Shown piece after piece: positions 9,031 through 19,547 of a stretch of DNA of 64,000 bases. A model generated the notes under the pieces. That model had not been told where the DNA came from and made no database searches. It saw only the letters and a list, made by a program, of their open reading frames with translations. The stretch spans positions 1 to 64,000 of the forward strand of contig JAESPQ010000054.1 in NCBI GenBank assembly GCA_016765535.1. The letters are read 5' to 3'. Both the position numbers and the translations under genes were made by a program. The stretch is from Alteromonadaceae bacterium (lineage in GTDB: Bacteria; Pseudomonadota; Gammaproteobacteria; Enterobacterales; Alteromonadaceae). Every line of letters starts with the position of its first letter. Within the stretch, counting starts at the first letter, position 1.

Positions 9031-10485
9031 TTAGCCTTGTAAATGTGCTTTAGTGACTTTTAATATTTTTAACGTATTCGTTGCACCAACAGTTTCCATT
9101 AAATCACCGTGAGTAAAGATCACCGTATCGTTTACTTTTAAATCTGCACTTTTTAATACTTCTTTTAGTACTAAATCAGATAGTTTTGCATGATCCGTTG
9201 TTGATGAATCAAATAACACTGGATATACTCCACGGTAAATTGCCGTTTTATTCAATGTTTTAGCATGACGAGATAAAGAATAAATAGGTAATCCAGAAGT
9301 AATGCGTGACATAATTTTACTGGTGTGTCCCGACTCTGTTAGCGCAATAATTGCTTTTACACCATCTAAATGATTCGCCGCATACATAGCTGAAAGGGCA
9401 ATAGTTTCAGATACTTCTGAAAACATCATTTCAATACGGTGGTTGGAAGTATTCACTGAACTATGTTTTTCAGCGCCTATACAAACTTCAGCCATCGCTT
9501 TTACCGTTTCTACTGGATATTTACCTGCGGCTGTTTCAGCACTTAGCATTACCGCATCGGTACCATCTAATACCGCATTGGCAACATCCATAACCTCGGC
9601 GCGTGTTGGCATAGGTTGTTCGATCATGGTTTCCATCATTTGTGTCGCGGTAATGACAACACGGTTTAATTGACGACAACGAGCAATAATGTGCTTTTGA
9701 TGTCCAACTAAAGCGGCATCACCCACTTCAACACCCAAATCGCCACGGGCAACCATACAAACATCAGAGGCAAGAATAATCCCATCAAGTACTTTTTTAT
9801 CATTAACCGCTTCAGCACGTTCAATTTTAGCAACCAAACGCGCGTTACAACCTGCTTCTTGTGCTAATAAGCGCGCTTCACGCATATCGCTAGCATCACG
9901 CGGAAATGAAACGGCTAAAAAGTCAACGCCAATTTTTGCGGCAGTTTTAATGTCTTCTTTATCTTTAGTCGTTAGTGCCGGAGCCGTTAAGCCACCCCCT
10001 TGACGATTAATACCTTTATTGTTTGATAAAGGGCCGCCAACGGTTACTTCGGTAAATACTGAAGAACCTTTGGTTTCTAATACGCGCAATTGCACACGAC
10101 CATCGTCAAGCAGTAAAATATCACCAGCATGAACATCATTAGGGAGTGCTTTATAATCAATACCAACTTTTTCTTGGCAACCTTCACCTTTGGCTAAATT
10201 CGCATCTAATTCAAATTTCTCACCAATGACTAAACGAATAGGACCATCTTTAAAGGTAGACACACGAATTTTAGGCCCTTGTAAATCACCTAAAATACCG
10301 ACATAAATGCCTAACTCTTTAGCCAGTTCTCTTACTAGTGTGGCTCTGTCTATATGATCTTGCGCGCAACCATGAGAAAAATTCAGTCGGACAACATTAA
10401 CGCCTGCTGCTAGTACATCTTTTAATATCTTTCTATCGTCGGTTGCTGGCCCTAAGGTGGCAACTATTTTCGTTCTTCTAGGCAT
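9031..10485 (-). CDS. pykA: Pyruvate kinase (PykA type)
   Basis: This 484-aa enzyme converts phosphoenolpyruvate plus ADP to pyruvate plus ATP. It begins [17 protein letters not shown]. Further motifs are [32 protein letters not shown], the catalytic lysine region [10 protein letters not shown] and [11 protein letters not shown]. It resembles E. coli PykA (AMP-activated type) more than PykF in the [18 protein letters not shown] stretch. It lies 45 bp downstream of hexR in the same direction, so the regulator and pykA probably share a transcript. PykA is a known HexR-regulated step in Shewanella-type genomes. Confidence 0.96.
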   Translation of the reverse strand: MPRRTKIVATLGPATDDRKILKDVLAAGVNVVRLNFSHGCAQDHIDRATLVRELAKELGIYVGILGDLQGPKIRVSTFKDGPIRLVIGEKFELDANLAKGEGCQEKVGIDYKALPNDVHAGDILLLDDGRVQLRVLETKGSSVFTEVTVGGPLSNNKGINRQGGGLTAPALTTKDKEDIKTAAKIGVDFLAVSFPRDASDMREARLLAQEAGCNARLVAKIERAEAVNDKKVLDGIILASDVCMVARGDLGVEVGDAALVGHQKHIIARCRQLNRVVITATQMMETMIEQPMPTRAEVMDVANAVLDGTDAVMLSAETAAGKYPVETVKAMAEVCIGAEKHSSVNTSNHRIEMMFSEVSETIALSAMYAANHLDGVKAIIALTESGHTSKIMSRITSGLPIYSLSRHAKTLNKTAIYRGVYPVLFDSSTTDHAKLSDLVLKEVLKSADLKVNDTVIFTHGDLMETVGATNTLKILKVTKAHLQG

Positions 10486-10530
10486 GGGGATCCTTAATTT
10501 TTAATCTAACTAAATATAATAACTGTTATT

Positions 10531-11379
10531 TCAGTCTTTACGTTCGAATCGAGAACTGCGTAAGCTATCTTTTACTTTCTTTAAATTATCTCTAAATTTT
10601 GCGCCGCGACGCAAGGTAAAACCTGTGGCCAAAATATCAATGAGTACTAATTGCGCAATTCGTGATGACATTGGCATATATAAATCAGTATCTTCTGCAA
10701 CTTCAATAGAGAGTACAATATGGCATTCTTTTGCTAAATGGGTACCATTTTGGGTGATACCAATAACGGTAGCGTCATTTTCTTTCGCTAAATGAGCGAC
10801 TTCTACTAATGATTTTGTTCGTCCAGTATGAGAAATAACAATAACCACATCACCTTGACGACTATTAATAGCACTCATTCGTTGCATTAATATGTCATCA
10901 AAATAAACCACAGGCACATTAAAACGAAAAAATTTATTTTGTGCATCATGAGCAACAACCGCAGAGGCACCGAGACCAAAAAATGAAATTTTATTGGCTT
11001 GTGTTAATAAGTCGACAGCACGATTAATATAATTTCCTGATAAACTTTTACGGGCTAAATCAAGATTAGCCATGGTTGATTCAAAGATTTTTTTAGTATA
11101 TTCATCAGCGCTATCGTTTTCATCAACATTGCGATTAACATAGGGTGTTCCTGTGGCTAAACTTTGCGCTAAATGCAATTTAAAATCAGGGTAACCTTTG
11201 GTATCTAAACGTCGGCAAAACCTATTAACGGTAGGTTCGCTGATGTTTGCTTGTTTTGCTAATGCCGCAATGCTGGCATGTATTACGGTACTTGGAGAAG
11301 CTAAAATAACCTCGGCAACTTTACGTTCAGACTTGCTAAACGTGTCTATTTCATTGGTGATCTTTTCTAATATGTTCAT
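10531..11379 (-). CDS. hexR: HexR, RpiR-family regulator of central carbon metabolism
   Basis: The 282-aa protein has an N-terminal HTH_6 domain (residues about 1-77; SEPTVNRFCRRLDTKGYPDF is the recognition region). A C-terminal SIS sugar-phosphate domain follows (about 125-255; FFGLGASAVVAHDAQNKFFR and VIVISHTGRTKSLVEVAHLA). HexR binds DNA as a dimer and is released by KDPG in studied gammaproteobacteria. It is divergent from zwf. Two HexR-type palindromes in the 367-bp gap suggest autoregulation and control of zwf. It probably leads an operon with pykA. Confidence 0.94.
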   Translation of the reverse strand: MNILEKITNEIDTFSKSERKVAEVILASPSTVIHASIAALAKQANISEPTVNRFCRRLDTKGYPDFKLHLAQSLATGTPYVNRNVDENDSADEYTKKIFESTMANLDLARKSLSGNYINRAVDLLTQANKISFFGLGASAVVAHDAQNKFFRFNVPVVYFDDILMQRMSAINSRQGDVVIVISHTGRTKSLVEVAHLAKENDATVIGITQNGTHLAKECHIVLSIEVAEDTDLYMPMSSRIAQLVLIDILATGFTLRRGAKFRDNLKKVKDSLRSSRFERKD

Positions 11380-11435
11380 TTATACGACCCCAGATTTTTG
11401 AATGATTGTAATGTTTTTTCTAGTTGAGTAACAGA

Positions 11436-11460
11436 AATTATGAAATTTTATTTCATAATT
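11436..11460. promoter_or_regulatory. Candidate HexR operator (hexR-proximal)
   Basis: aattatgaaa-tttta-tttcataatt is a perfect palindrome with 10-bp arms. Its core tgaaattttatttca matches 13 of 15 positions of the HexR consensus TGTAATTAAATTACA, allowing W in the centre. It lies about 60-80 bp upstream of the hexR ATG. Confidence 0.6.
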
Positions 11461-11584
11461 TGCAGCTAATATACTTCATTTTGATGAAAATTTGCAAATG
11501 TTTAATTAATAATCATCAATATTGATTGCTTTATGAGAGTAAACAGAAGGGTTTTAGCGTTTTAAAAGGTTATTTTAAATAATT

Positions 11585-11599
11585 CGTAATAAAATTACA
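11585..11599. promoter_or_regulatory. HexR operator upstream of zwf
   Basis: cGTAATaaaATTACa is a perfect inverted repeat matching the known HexR box apart from the first base. It is 147 bp upstream of the zwf ATG in the hexR-zwf gap. Confidence 0.75.
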
Positions 11600-11686
11600 A
11601 AAAGTTCTTTACTGAAAGCCTAACTCAGGATAAATTAGTCTAAAATGTAGTTAAGTTACATATTGTTTCTGCTACTTAGTTTTTTA

Positions 11687-11726
11687 TTTTTGTTTTTTCT
11701 ATTATATTTTTGTTTTTTCTATTATA
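11687..11726 (+). repeat. 20-bp perfect tandem duplication in the zwf leader
   Basis: tttttgttttttctattata occurs twice head to tail with no mismatch. It ends 20 bp before the zwf ATG. Each unit ends in TATTATA, one base from a -10 hexamer. The first unit begins inside the over-extended ORF called at 11663, whose N-terminus is poly-Phe/Leu and not credible as protein. Confidence 0.9.
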
Positions 11727-11746
11727 AGAGTTACGTTGAGATCCTT

Positions 11747-13219
11747 ATGAATAAATTAGATTGTCAGTTAGCGAGTGATATTGTTATTTTTGGTGCCGCA
11801 GGAGATCTGTCGCGTAGAAAGCTACTTCCTGCTTTATATCAATTAGAGCTTTCAGGTTTATTACACGACGATAGCCGCATTATTGGCGTTGCTCGTACCG
11901 ATCATGATGATCAATCTTTTAGCAAACTTATTGTTGAGAACTTAACTGAATTTGTAAAAGAAGGTTTAGACGAACACATTGTCGCTAAATTAGTACAACG
12001 TTTGAATTATCAAAAATTAGACTTTTCAACCACCGACGGTTTTAAAAATTTAGCAAAAATACTGGCTAAAGGTAATGATACGCGAGTTTATTATTTTTCT
12101 ACACCTCCTGCTATTTATGGCGCTATTTGTGATGGTTTATCCGCAAGTGATCTTATTACGGATAAAGACCGTGTGGTGATGGAAAAACCAATCGGTCATT
12201 GTTTAGAGTCTTCTAAAGAAATTAACGACCAAGTTTCTCGCTTTTTTAAAGAAAACCAAATTTATCGTATTGATCATTATTTAGGTAAAGAAACCGTACT
12301 GAATTTATTAGTTTTGCGTTTTGCTAATTCATTATTTACCACCAATTGGGATCATAACTGCATTGATCATGTGCAAATCACCATTGCTGAAAGCGTTGGT
12401 ATAGAAGGTCGTTGGGGCTTTTATGATGATGCAGGGCAAATGCGCGATATGATGCAAAATCATTTATTGCAAATTTTATCGTTAGTGGCAATGGAGCCAC
12501 CAGCTGATTTAAGTGCTGACAGTATTCGAGATGAAAAACTAAAAGTATTAAAAGCATTACGTCCGATTAATCGAGCCAATGTCAAAGAAAAAACAGTTCG
12601 TGGTCAATACAATGATGGCTTTTTAGCGGGAAAAGCAGTACCAGGTTATTTAAACGAAGAAGGTGCTAACGAAAATAGCCGCACTGAAACCTTTGTCGCT
12701 ATAAAAGCCGAAATAGATAACTGGCGTTGGGCTGGTGTGCCATTTTATTTACGTACGGGTAAACGTATGGCACAAAAACACAGTGAAATTGTTATTTACT
12801 TTAAAGAACAACCACACAACATCTTTAAAGATAGTTATACAGAATTACCAGCAAACAAACTTACTATTCGTTTACAGCCTGATGAAGGTATGGAATTACG
12901 GGTAATGAATAAGATCCCTGGTATCGCTTCACAAATGAATATTCAAGAAAATAAATTAGATTTGAGTTTTTCAAAAACCTATGCAGATACACGAGTGGTT
13001 GACGCTTATGAGCGTTTAATGCTGGAAGTATTAAATGGAAATCAATCATTATTTGTTCGTCGTGATGAAGTTGAACAGGCATGGCATTGGATTGACAGCA
13101 TTATAGATGCATGGCAAGCCAGTAATGAAAAACCAAAATCTTATGCGGCTGGTTCTTGGGGGCCAGTAGCATCAATTTCGTTAATTGCCCGTGATGATCG
13201 TCAATGGGATGAATCATGA
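11747..13219 (+). CDS. zwf: Glucose-6-phosphate 1-dehydrogenase
   Basis: I place the start at the ATG at 11747 (MNKLDCQLASDIVIFGAAGD), giving 490 aa, against 491 in E. coli. The 28 extra residues in the ORF track are T-rich leader. Motifs are FGAAGDLSRRKLLPAL (nucleotide binding), RIDHYLGKET (substrate/catalytic, His) and EKPIGH. It oxidises glucose-6-phosphate to 6-phosphogluconolactone with NADP. It heads the zwf-pgl-edd-glk-eda operon: the pgl start overlaps its stop by 4 bp. Expression is expected to be HexR-repressed through the upstream box. Confidence 0.96.
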   Translation: MNKLDCQLASDIVIFGAAGDLSRRKLLPALYQLELSGLLHDDSRIIGVARTDHDDQSFSKLIVENLTEFVKEGLDEHIVAKLVQRLNYQKLDFSTTDGFKNLAKILAKGNDTRVYYFSTPPAIYGAICDGLSASDLITDKDRVVMEKPIGHCLESSKEINDQVSRFFKENQIYRIDHYLGKETVLNLLVLRFANSLFTTNWDHNCIDHVQITIAESVGIEGRWGFYDDAGQMRDMMQNHLLQILSLVAMEPPADLSADSIRDEKLKVLKALRPINRANVKEKTVRGQYNDGFLAGKAVPGYLNEEGANENSRTETFVAIKAEIDNWRWAGVPFYLRTGKRMAQKHSEIVIYFKEQPHNIFKDSYTELPANKLTIRLQPDEGMELRVMNKIPGIASQMNIQENKLDLSFSKTYADTRVVDAYERLMLEVLNGNQSLFVRRDEVEQAWHWIDSIIDAWQASNEKPKSYAAGSWGPVASISLIARDDRQWDES

Positions 13220-13911
13220 TAGCCATAAATGAATTTTCGTCAAAAACAGCATTAGATAGCACTTTTGCTGAACAAGTGGCACAACTATTAACGAGTGCCA
13301 TTAATAAAAAAGGGCGTGCCAGTATTGCGGTTTCAGGTGGTTCAACCCCAAAAGGCTTTTTTGCTGCATTATCGCAAAAAGATATTGCTTGGCACAAAGT
13401 TACCATAACGCTTGCTGATGAACGTTGGGTAGATGAAGACAGTGTTGCCAGTAATACTCGTTTAGTCAAAGAAAATTTATTACAAAATAAAGCCACACAA
13501 GCACAATTTTTTGAGTTGAAAATTGCCGAACAGTTAAATGTTGCTGCGTTAAAACAGCTTAATCAACAGGCTAAAGAACAAGTATTGCCATTTGATGTAC
13601 TCATTCTTGGTATGGGCGAAGACGGCCACACCGCCTCGTTATTTCCTTGTAGTGATGAAATAAATACTGCGTTATCAATAGAAAACAGCAATGCAGTAAT
13701 GAGTGTACAGCCTAAAACAGCACCACATTTACGTATTACTTTTACGCTAGCGGCACTATTGAAATCATCAGCAATATTCCTTCATATTTGCGGTAAAAAC
13801 AAACAGCAAGTATTACAGCAGGCATTAGCAAGTGATGATATTTTGGCTATGCCAATAAGAGCATTTTTACACGATAAAAATAGCACAACTAAGGTTATGT
13901 TTGCACAATAG
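13216..13911 (+). CDS. pgl: 6-phosphogluconolactonase
   Basis: The 231-aa product of the DevB/NagB-like type hydrolyses 6-phosphogluconolactone to 6-phosphogluconate. Motifs are IAVSGGSTPKGFFAAL, LADERWV and ILGMGEDGHTASLFP. The ATG overlaps the zwf TGA (ATGA), so translational coupling is likely. Length and order match Shewanella/Pseudomonas operons. Confidence 0.95.
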   Translation: MIAINEFSSKTALDSTFAEQVAQLLTSAINKKGRASIAVSGGSTPKGFFAALSQKDIAWHKVTITLADERWVDEDSVASNTRLVKENLLQNKATQAQFFELKIAEQLNVAALKQLNQQAKEQVLPFDVLILGMGEDGHTASLFPCSDEINTALSIENSNAVMSVQPKTAPHLRITFTLAALLKSSAIFLHICGKNKQQVLQQALASDDILAMPIRAFLHDKNSTTKVMFAQ

Positions 13912-13951
13912 CAAGCCTTATAAACTTAATTTAAGCAATAAAGAAGTTATG

Positions 13952-15790
13952 ATGAAAAATATAATGAAAGCAGAAATAGTAAAAATTACTCAGCGTATTA
14001 TTGAACGTAGTAAAGTTACCCGTCAAGCGTATTTAGCTAAAATTGCCGCCGCTAAATCAACCACGGTACACCGTGCCAGTTTATCTTGTGGTAACTTAGC
14101 GCATGGTGTTGCCGCTTGTGGGCAAGGCGATAAAAATAAATTACGTGGTTTAACTCATACTGACATTGCCATTATTTCATCATATAACGATATGCTCAGC
14201 GCACATCAACCTTATCAAACCTATCCAGATGTAATTAAAAAAGCCGTTGCCGATGCAGGTGGTGTTGCACAGTTTGCTGGTGGTGTGCCAGCGATGTGTG
14301 ACGGTGTTACTCAAGGTCAACCGGGCATGGAATTAAGCCTAATGAGCCGTGATGTTATTGCTATGGCAACCGCTGTTGGCTTATCTCATAACATGTTTGA
14401 TGGTGCAGTAATGTTGGGTATTTGCGATAAAATTGTCCCTGGTTTACTTATTGGTAGCTTAACCTTTGGTCATTTACCCACAGTGTTTATTCCTGCAGGA
14501 CCAATGCCATCAGGTATTCCTAATAAAGAAAAAGCACGTGTTCGCCAGCAATATGCTAAAGGAGAAGTTGACGAAAATGCCTTGTTTGAAGCAGAATCTG
14601 CCTCTTATCATAGTGCGGGTACTTGTACGTTTTTTGGTACGGCTAATTCAAATCAATTAGTAGTTGAAGTCATGGGTTTACATTTACCTGGCGCTTCGTT
14701 TGTTGCCCCTAATACCCCATTACGTGAAGCATTAACGCGAGCGGCAGCACGGCAAGTAACGCGTTTAACTGAACAAGCAGGTAACTATAAACCTGTGGGT
14801 AAAATAATTGATGAGCGCTCTATTGTTAATGCTATTGTAGCTTTATTAGCAACGGGCGGTTCAACTAATTTAACCATGCATATTATCGCTTTTGCAAAAG
14901 CGGCTGGCATTATCGTTAACTTTCAAGATTTTAATGATTTATCTGCTGCCGTACCACTATTAACTAAAATTTATCCAAATGGTCAAGCCGATATTAACCA
15001 CTTTCAACAAGCGGGTGGCATGGCGTTATTATTTAAAGAATTAATTAAAGCTGGTTTAGTCCATCAAGATGTTGAAACTATTTGTGGTACTGGTTTAGAG
15101 GCATACACTAAACAACCAGAACTTGATGATAACGGTGATGTGATATGGGTGGACAGTGTTGATGTTTCTGGAGATAGCGATGTAATTACTACCGCAGCAC
15201 AACCTTTTAAAGCTGATGGCGGTTTAAAAGTATTAAAAGGTAATTTAGGTATATCGGTATTAAAAACCTCTTCATTACGTGAAGGCAGTTTTGTTATTAA
15301 AGCGCCCGCTGTCGTGTTTGAAGACCAACATGAATTACAAGTTGCGTTTGATAACGGTGAACTTGAAAAAGATTTTGTTGCGGTTGTACGTTTTCAAGGA
15401 CCGAAAGCACGTGGTATGCCTGAATTACATAAATTAACACCACTACTTGGCGTATTACAAGATAAAGGTTTTAAAGTGGCGTTAGTAACTGATGGTCGTA
15501 TGTCGGGTGCTTCTGGTAAAGTCCCTGCGGCTATTCATTTATGCCCAGAAGCACTTGATGGTGGTTTGATCGCAAAAGTACAAACAGGTGACATGATCAA
15601 TGTTGATGGTGAAAGTGGTGAACTAACACTACTCGTTACTGATGACGAATTGGCGAGTAGAACGACGGCTAAATTTAATTTAAATGGTCATCATCAAGGC
15701 ATGGGACGCGAGTTATTTGGCTTTATGCGTCAAAATTTAAGTACTGCTGAAACCGGTGCCTGTTCATTATTTGCCGACAGTGACAGCTAA
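13952..15790 (+). CDS. edd: 6-phosphogluconate dehydratase
   Basis: The enzyme dehydrates 6-phosphogluconate to KDPG, the first committed Entner-Doudoroff step. It is an IlvD/Edd-family [4Fe-4S] enzyme with [35 protein letters not shown] and [20 protein letters not shown]. The track start at 13901 lies inside pgl. aagaag at 13941 is best spaced from the second of two adjacent ATGs (13952), giving 612 aa against 603 in E. coli. The ATG at 13949 is possible. Its stop and the glk start overlap (TAATG). Confidence 0.95.
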   Translation: MKNIMKAEIVKITQRIIERSKVTRQAYLAKIAAAKSTTVHRASLSCGNLAHGVAACGQGDKNKLRGLTHTDIAIISSYNDMLSAHQPYQTYPDVIKKAVADAGGVAQFAGGVPAMCDGVTQGQPGMELSLMSRDVIAMATAVGLSHNMFDGAVMLGICDKIVPGLLIGSLTFGHLPTVFIPAGPMPSGIPNKEKARVRQQYAKGEVDENALFEAESASYHSAGTCTFFGTANSNQLVVEVMGLHLPGASFVAPNTPLREALTRAAARQVTRLTEQAGNYKPVGKIIDERSIVNAIVALLATGGSTNLTMHIIAFAKAAGIIVNFQDFNDLSAAVPLLTKIYPNGQADINHFQQAGGMALLFKELIKAGLVHQDVETICGTGLEAYTKQPELDDNGDVIWVDSVDVSGDSDVITTAAQPFKADGGLKVLKGNLGISVLKTSSLREGSFVIKAPAVVFEDQHELQVAFDNGELEKDFVAVVRFQGPKARGMPELHKLTPLLGVLQDKGFKVALVTDGRMSGASGKVPAAIHLCPEALDGGLIAKVQTGDMINVDGESGELTLLVTDDELASRTTAKFNLNGHHQGMGRELFGFMRQNLSTAETGACSLFADSDS

Positions 15791-16809
15791 TGACTAAAAT
15801 AATCCAAGTTAAAATCGAACAAGTTGTTAATATTGTTGCGGATATTGGCGGAACTAACATTCGTCTTGCCATTATAGATAACGCACAACAATTAACGAAA
15901 ATAGCTAGTTTTCAGTGTCGTGACTTTGATTCATTAGCCGCGGTTTTAGCACATTATTTTGCTGAGCAAAAATTGAGTAATAAAACCATTAATGCTTGTT
16001 TAGCCATTGCTTGTCCTGTTGAAAATGATCAAGTCGTGATGACTAATATGTCATGGAGCTTTTCAAAGCAGGCATTAAAAGACACTCTTAAGTTAAATAA
16101 TTTATGGTTGATCAACGATTATACCGCGATTGCTCATGCTATTCCGCAATTAACTCATGAACAAAAAATACAAATTGGCGGTGGTAATACCGTTGTTAAC
16201 AAACCTATTGCGGTTTGTGGTCCTGGTACTGGTTTAGGTGTTGCTAATTTAGTTAATATTGATGATAAATGGGTTTGTTTAAGTGGCGAGGGCGGCCATG
16301 CTGATTTTGCGCCTGTTAATGAAGAACAAGTACAACTATTACAATTTTTATTTACTAAATATCATCATGTTTCGACTGAACAATTATTGTCTGGTTTAGG
16401 TTTAGAGCAAATATTTCAAGCATTAATCGCCATTAATAGTCTTGATATAAAGCCCTTGTCAGCAACCGAGATATCACAAAATGCAATTAACAATAGCTGT
16501 GAGACTTCACTACTCGCGTTACAACATTTTTGTAAAATTCTCGGTAGTTTTGCGGGTAACTTAGCGTTAACTGGTGGTAGTTTCGGCGGTGTTTATATTG
16601 CTGGCGGCATAGTACCAAGATTTATTGAGTTTTTTAAAAATAGTGGTTTTAGAAAGTGTTTTGAGCAAAAAGGGCGTTTTTCTAATTACAACCAAAATAT
16701 ACCAACGTTTGTGATCACCGAATCACAACCGGGCTTGTTAGGCGCTTGTGCCTATCTTTGCCAACAATTATCAATTACGCGTCAAGTTTCGCAACCAATA
16801 ATGAAATAA
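15790..16809 (+). CDS. glk: Glucokinase (Glk, ROK-unlike bacterial type)
   Basis: The 339-aa protein phosphorylates glucose with ATP. Visible are VADIGGTNIRLAI (phosphate 1 motif), WLINDYTAIAHAIP (catalytic Asp region), CGPGTGLGVANLV and SGEGGHADFAP. It starts on the last base of the edd stop (TAATG), so it is coupled to edd. A glucokinase inside the ED operon implies free glucose enters and is phosphorylated internally instead of by a PTS. The N-terminus has about 10 residues more than E. coli Glk. Confidence 0.93.
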   Translation: MTKIIQVKIEQVVNIVADIGGTNIRLAIIDNAQQLTKIASFQCRDFDSLAAVLAHYFAEQKLSNKTINACLAIACPVENDQVVMTNMSWSFSKQALKDTLKLNNLWLINDYTAIAHAIPQLTHEQKIQIGGGNTVVNKPIAVCGPGTGLGVANLVNIDDKWVCLSGEGGHADFAPVNEEQVQLLQFLFTKYHHVSTEQLLSGLGLEQIFQALIAINSLDIKPLSATEISQNAINNSCETSLLALQHFCKILGSFAGNLALTGGSFGGVYIAGGIVPRFIEFFKNSGFRKCFEQKGRFSNYNQNIPTFVITESQPGLLGACAYLCQQLSITRQVSQPIMK

Positions 16810-16820
16810 ATAGAGGATTT

Positions 16821-17492
16821 ATGAGTTTACCTAATCAATCAACTAACCCAATAGCTAACCAATGGCAAATATCATCTAAAGATTTATTTGCACTGGGAAA
16901 AATTGTTCCCGTGTTAGTTATTAAAGACGTTGCGGACGCACTACCGATTGCAGAAGCTATTTTACAATCGGGTATAAAGATACTTGAAGTAACCTTGCGT
17001 ACACCGTCTGCATTAGCCGTCATTAAAGAAATCGCCACCCATTTACCACAAGCGATTATTGGTGCTGGTACGGTGACTAATGCGCAAATGCTACAACAAG
17101 CGAGTGATGCGGGCGCTAAATTTGCGATAAGTCCAGGGCTAACTAAAGACTTATTAAAAGCTGGGCAAGAAGGTGATATTGCCTTGATCCCTGGGATCTC
17201 TTCAATCTCTGAGTTAATGGATGGTATTGATTATGGTTATGATCATTTAAAATTTTTCCCTGCAGAGGCATCAGGTGGTGTAAAAGCAATTAAATCTATT
17301 GGTGGTCCATTTCCAGACATTAAATTTTGTCCAACGGGTGGCATTAACATCAATAATATTAATGATTATTTAGCGTTATCGAATGTTGCTTGCTGTGGTG
17401 GTTCTTGGTTAGTGACCGATGAATTAGTAAAAAATAAAGATTGGGCAGGAATTACCACGTTGTGTAATGAGGCATTATTAAAAATAAAATAA
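16821..17492 (+). CDS. eda: KDPG aldolase (2-dehydro-3-deoxyphosphogluconate aldolase)
   Basis: The start is the ATG at 16821 with agagga 4-9 bp upstream, giving 223 aa. The earlier track start lies inside glk. The class I aldolase cleaves KDPG to pyruvate and glyceraldehyde-3-phosphate. Motifs are KIVPVLVIKD, EVTLRTPSAL (catalytic Glu), IGAGTV and KFFPAEASGG with the Schiff-base lysine, then FCPTGGI. It is last in the zwf-pgl-edd-glk-eda operon and is followed by a terminator. Confidence 0.95.
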   Translation: MSLPNQSTNPIANQWQISSKDLFALGKIVPVLVIKDVADALPIAEAILQSGIKILEVTLRTPSALAVIKEIATHLPQAIIGAGTVTNAQMLQQASDAGAKFAISPGLTKDLLKAGQEGDIALIPGISSISELMDGIDYGYDHLKFFPAEASGGVKAIKSIGGPFPDIKFCPTGGININNINDYLALSNVACCGGSWLVTDELVKNKDWAGITTLCNEALLKIK

Positions 17493-17555
17493 TAACGTAT
17501 TTACTTGATTAAAAACTTTTTGCGCTAATATTTACTATTCGAATAGCTAAAGTAC

Positions 17556-17586
17556 AAAAGCCAAATGAACACTCATTTGGCTTTTT
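17556..17586 (+). terminator. Rho-independent terminator of the zwf-eda operon
   Basis: aaaagccaaatga and tcatttggctttt form a 13-bp perfect stem with a 4-nt loop, followed by T residues. Confidence 0.88.
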
Positions 17587-17649
17587 GCTTTATAATGCTT
17601 TAATTTATAGCACTTTAATTTCAACGTTATAATTTTAAGGAAAAATATT

Positions 17650-18108
17650 TTGATAAATACATGGTTAGTAAATCGTTTACTTATTACTACTGGCTGCATC
17701 GCCATACTGACAGCTCTATGGCATTTATTGTGTATTTTTGGAGGCTTGAATTGGTTTGTTTTTGCACGTGCGCCTAGTATTGTTATTCAATCGGTGCAGC
17801 AAGGAACATTATTAGCGCCAATTTTGACAATAATTATTGCTTTGTTAATGTTTATTAGTGCTCTGTATGCGTTTTCTTGTGCAGGTATCATAAGAAAATT
17901 ACCTTGGCTAAAAACTGCAACTATAACCATTTCATTCTTATGTTTATTACGTGTTATTTTGGTAGTTCCTCTGTTATGGGTAAATCATTTTAATGATCTG
18001 TGGCAAGTTATAGCAACAACACTATGGTTATTTGTTGGAATGAGTTTTTTATTCGCTGTTATTAACTTATTTAGTGAAAGTAGCTTTATTAATAACAGAA
18101 TGCTGTAA
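17650..18108 (+). CDS. Hypothetical four-helix membrane protein
   Basis: The 152-aa protein is not assigned to a family I recognise. It starts at TTG (17650) after an AAGGA, with no in-frame ATG nearby. Hydrophobic segments lie at about residues 9-31, 55-78, 86-112 and 120-142. One Cys pair is in or near the membrane (CLL, CAG). It stands alone between the eda terminator and the convergent gapA terminator. Its position inside the HexR block may be coincidental. Confidence 0.7.
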   Translation: MINTWLVNRLLITTGCIAILTALWHLLCIFGGLNWFVFARAPSIVIQSVQQGTLLAPILTIIIALLMFISALYAFSCAGIIRKLPWLKTATITISFLCLLRVILVVPLLWVNHFNDLWQVIATTLWLFVGMSFLFAVINLFSESSFINNRML

Positions 18109-18110
18109 GC

Positions 18111-18139
18111 AAAAAGCCAATCATAATGATTAGCTTTTT
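18111..18139. terminator. Bidirectional terminator between membrane protein gene and gapA
   Basis: aaaaagccaatcat and atgattagcttttt form a stem with one internal mismatch and A/T runs on both sides, suited to the convergent genes. Confidence 0.75.
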
Positions 18140-18166
18140 AGTCAATTATTTAATTAAAATGAGCAA

Positions 18167-19216
<1,050 letters not shown>

Positions 19217-19254
19217 TTATCTGAAAATAGTATTTTTGAAAAGACAAAACATTA

Positions 19255-19269
19255 TGTTGTAAAATTACA
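19255..19269. promoter_or_regulatory. Candidate HexR operator upstream of gapA
   Basis: tgttgtaaaattaca matches 13 of 15 positions of the HexR consensus TGTAATWWWATTACA, with a perfect right half-site. gapA is a known HexR target in related genera. Confidence 0.6.
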
Positions 19270-19417
19270 CCAAAATAGCGAAATATCAAGCTTTTTCTGT
19301 AATTTTTAGTCACTTTGGTGTGTTTTTGAAATAATTATTTAGAATGTTTACGTAAATTTTGCTGATTTTCTTTGTTTTTTTTGCAAACTGGCATGCTTTG
19401 TCTTAAGTGTCGTGATA

Positions 19418-19445
19418 AAATGATCATAACGCATCCTGATCATTT
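19418..19445. promoter_or_regulatory. Inverted repeat upstream of gnd, possible operator
   Basis: aaatgatca - 10 nt - tgatcattt are perfect 9-bp arms, about 100-130 bp before the gnd ATG. There is no T tract, so it is not a terminator. A dimeric regulator site is an inference; I do not recognise the motif. Confidence 0.4.
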
Positions 19446-19547
19446 AAATATTACCGTACCTTAATTGAACTTTAGTTTTGCATTATGGTTTTGTTTTAGT
19501 GCTTTGTTTATTTAAACGATACAACTATAAAAATACAGAATAAATTT

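Noticed and set aside
11663-11746. N-terminal extension of Zwf in the ORF track (MFLLLSFLFLFFLLYF)
   Set aside because: It is translation of a T-rich tandem repeat. The internal ATG at 11747 gives the normal Zwf length and N-terminus.
13101-13496. 131-aa minus-strand ORF across the zwf-pgl junction
   Set aside because: It is antisense to two certain genes and its composition follows their third-codon bias.
19346-19356. tttacgtaaa palindrome upstream of gnd as a LiuR site
   Set aside because: It is only a 10-bp core; the longer LiuR consensus is not present and no branched-chain catabolic gene follows.
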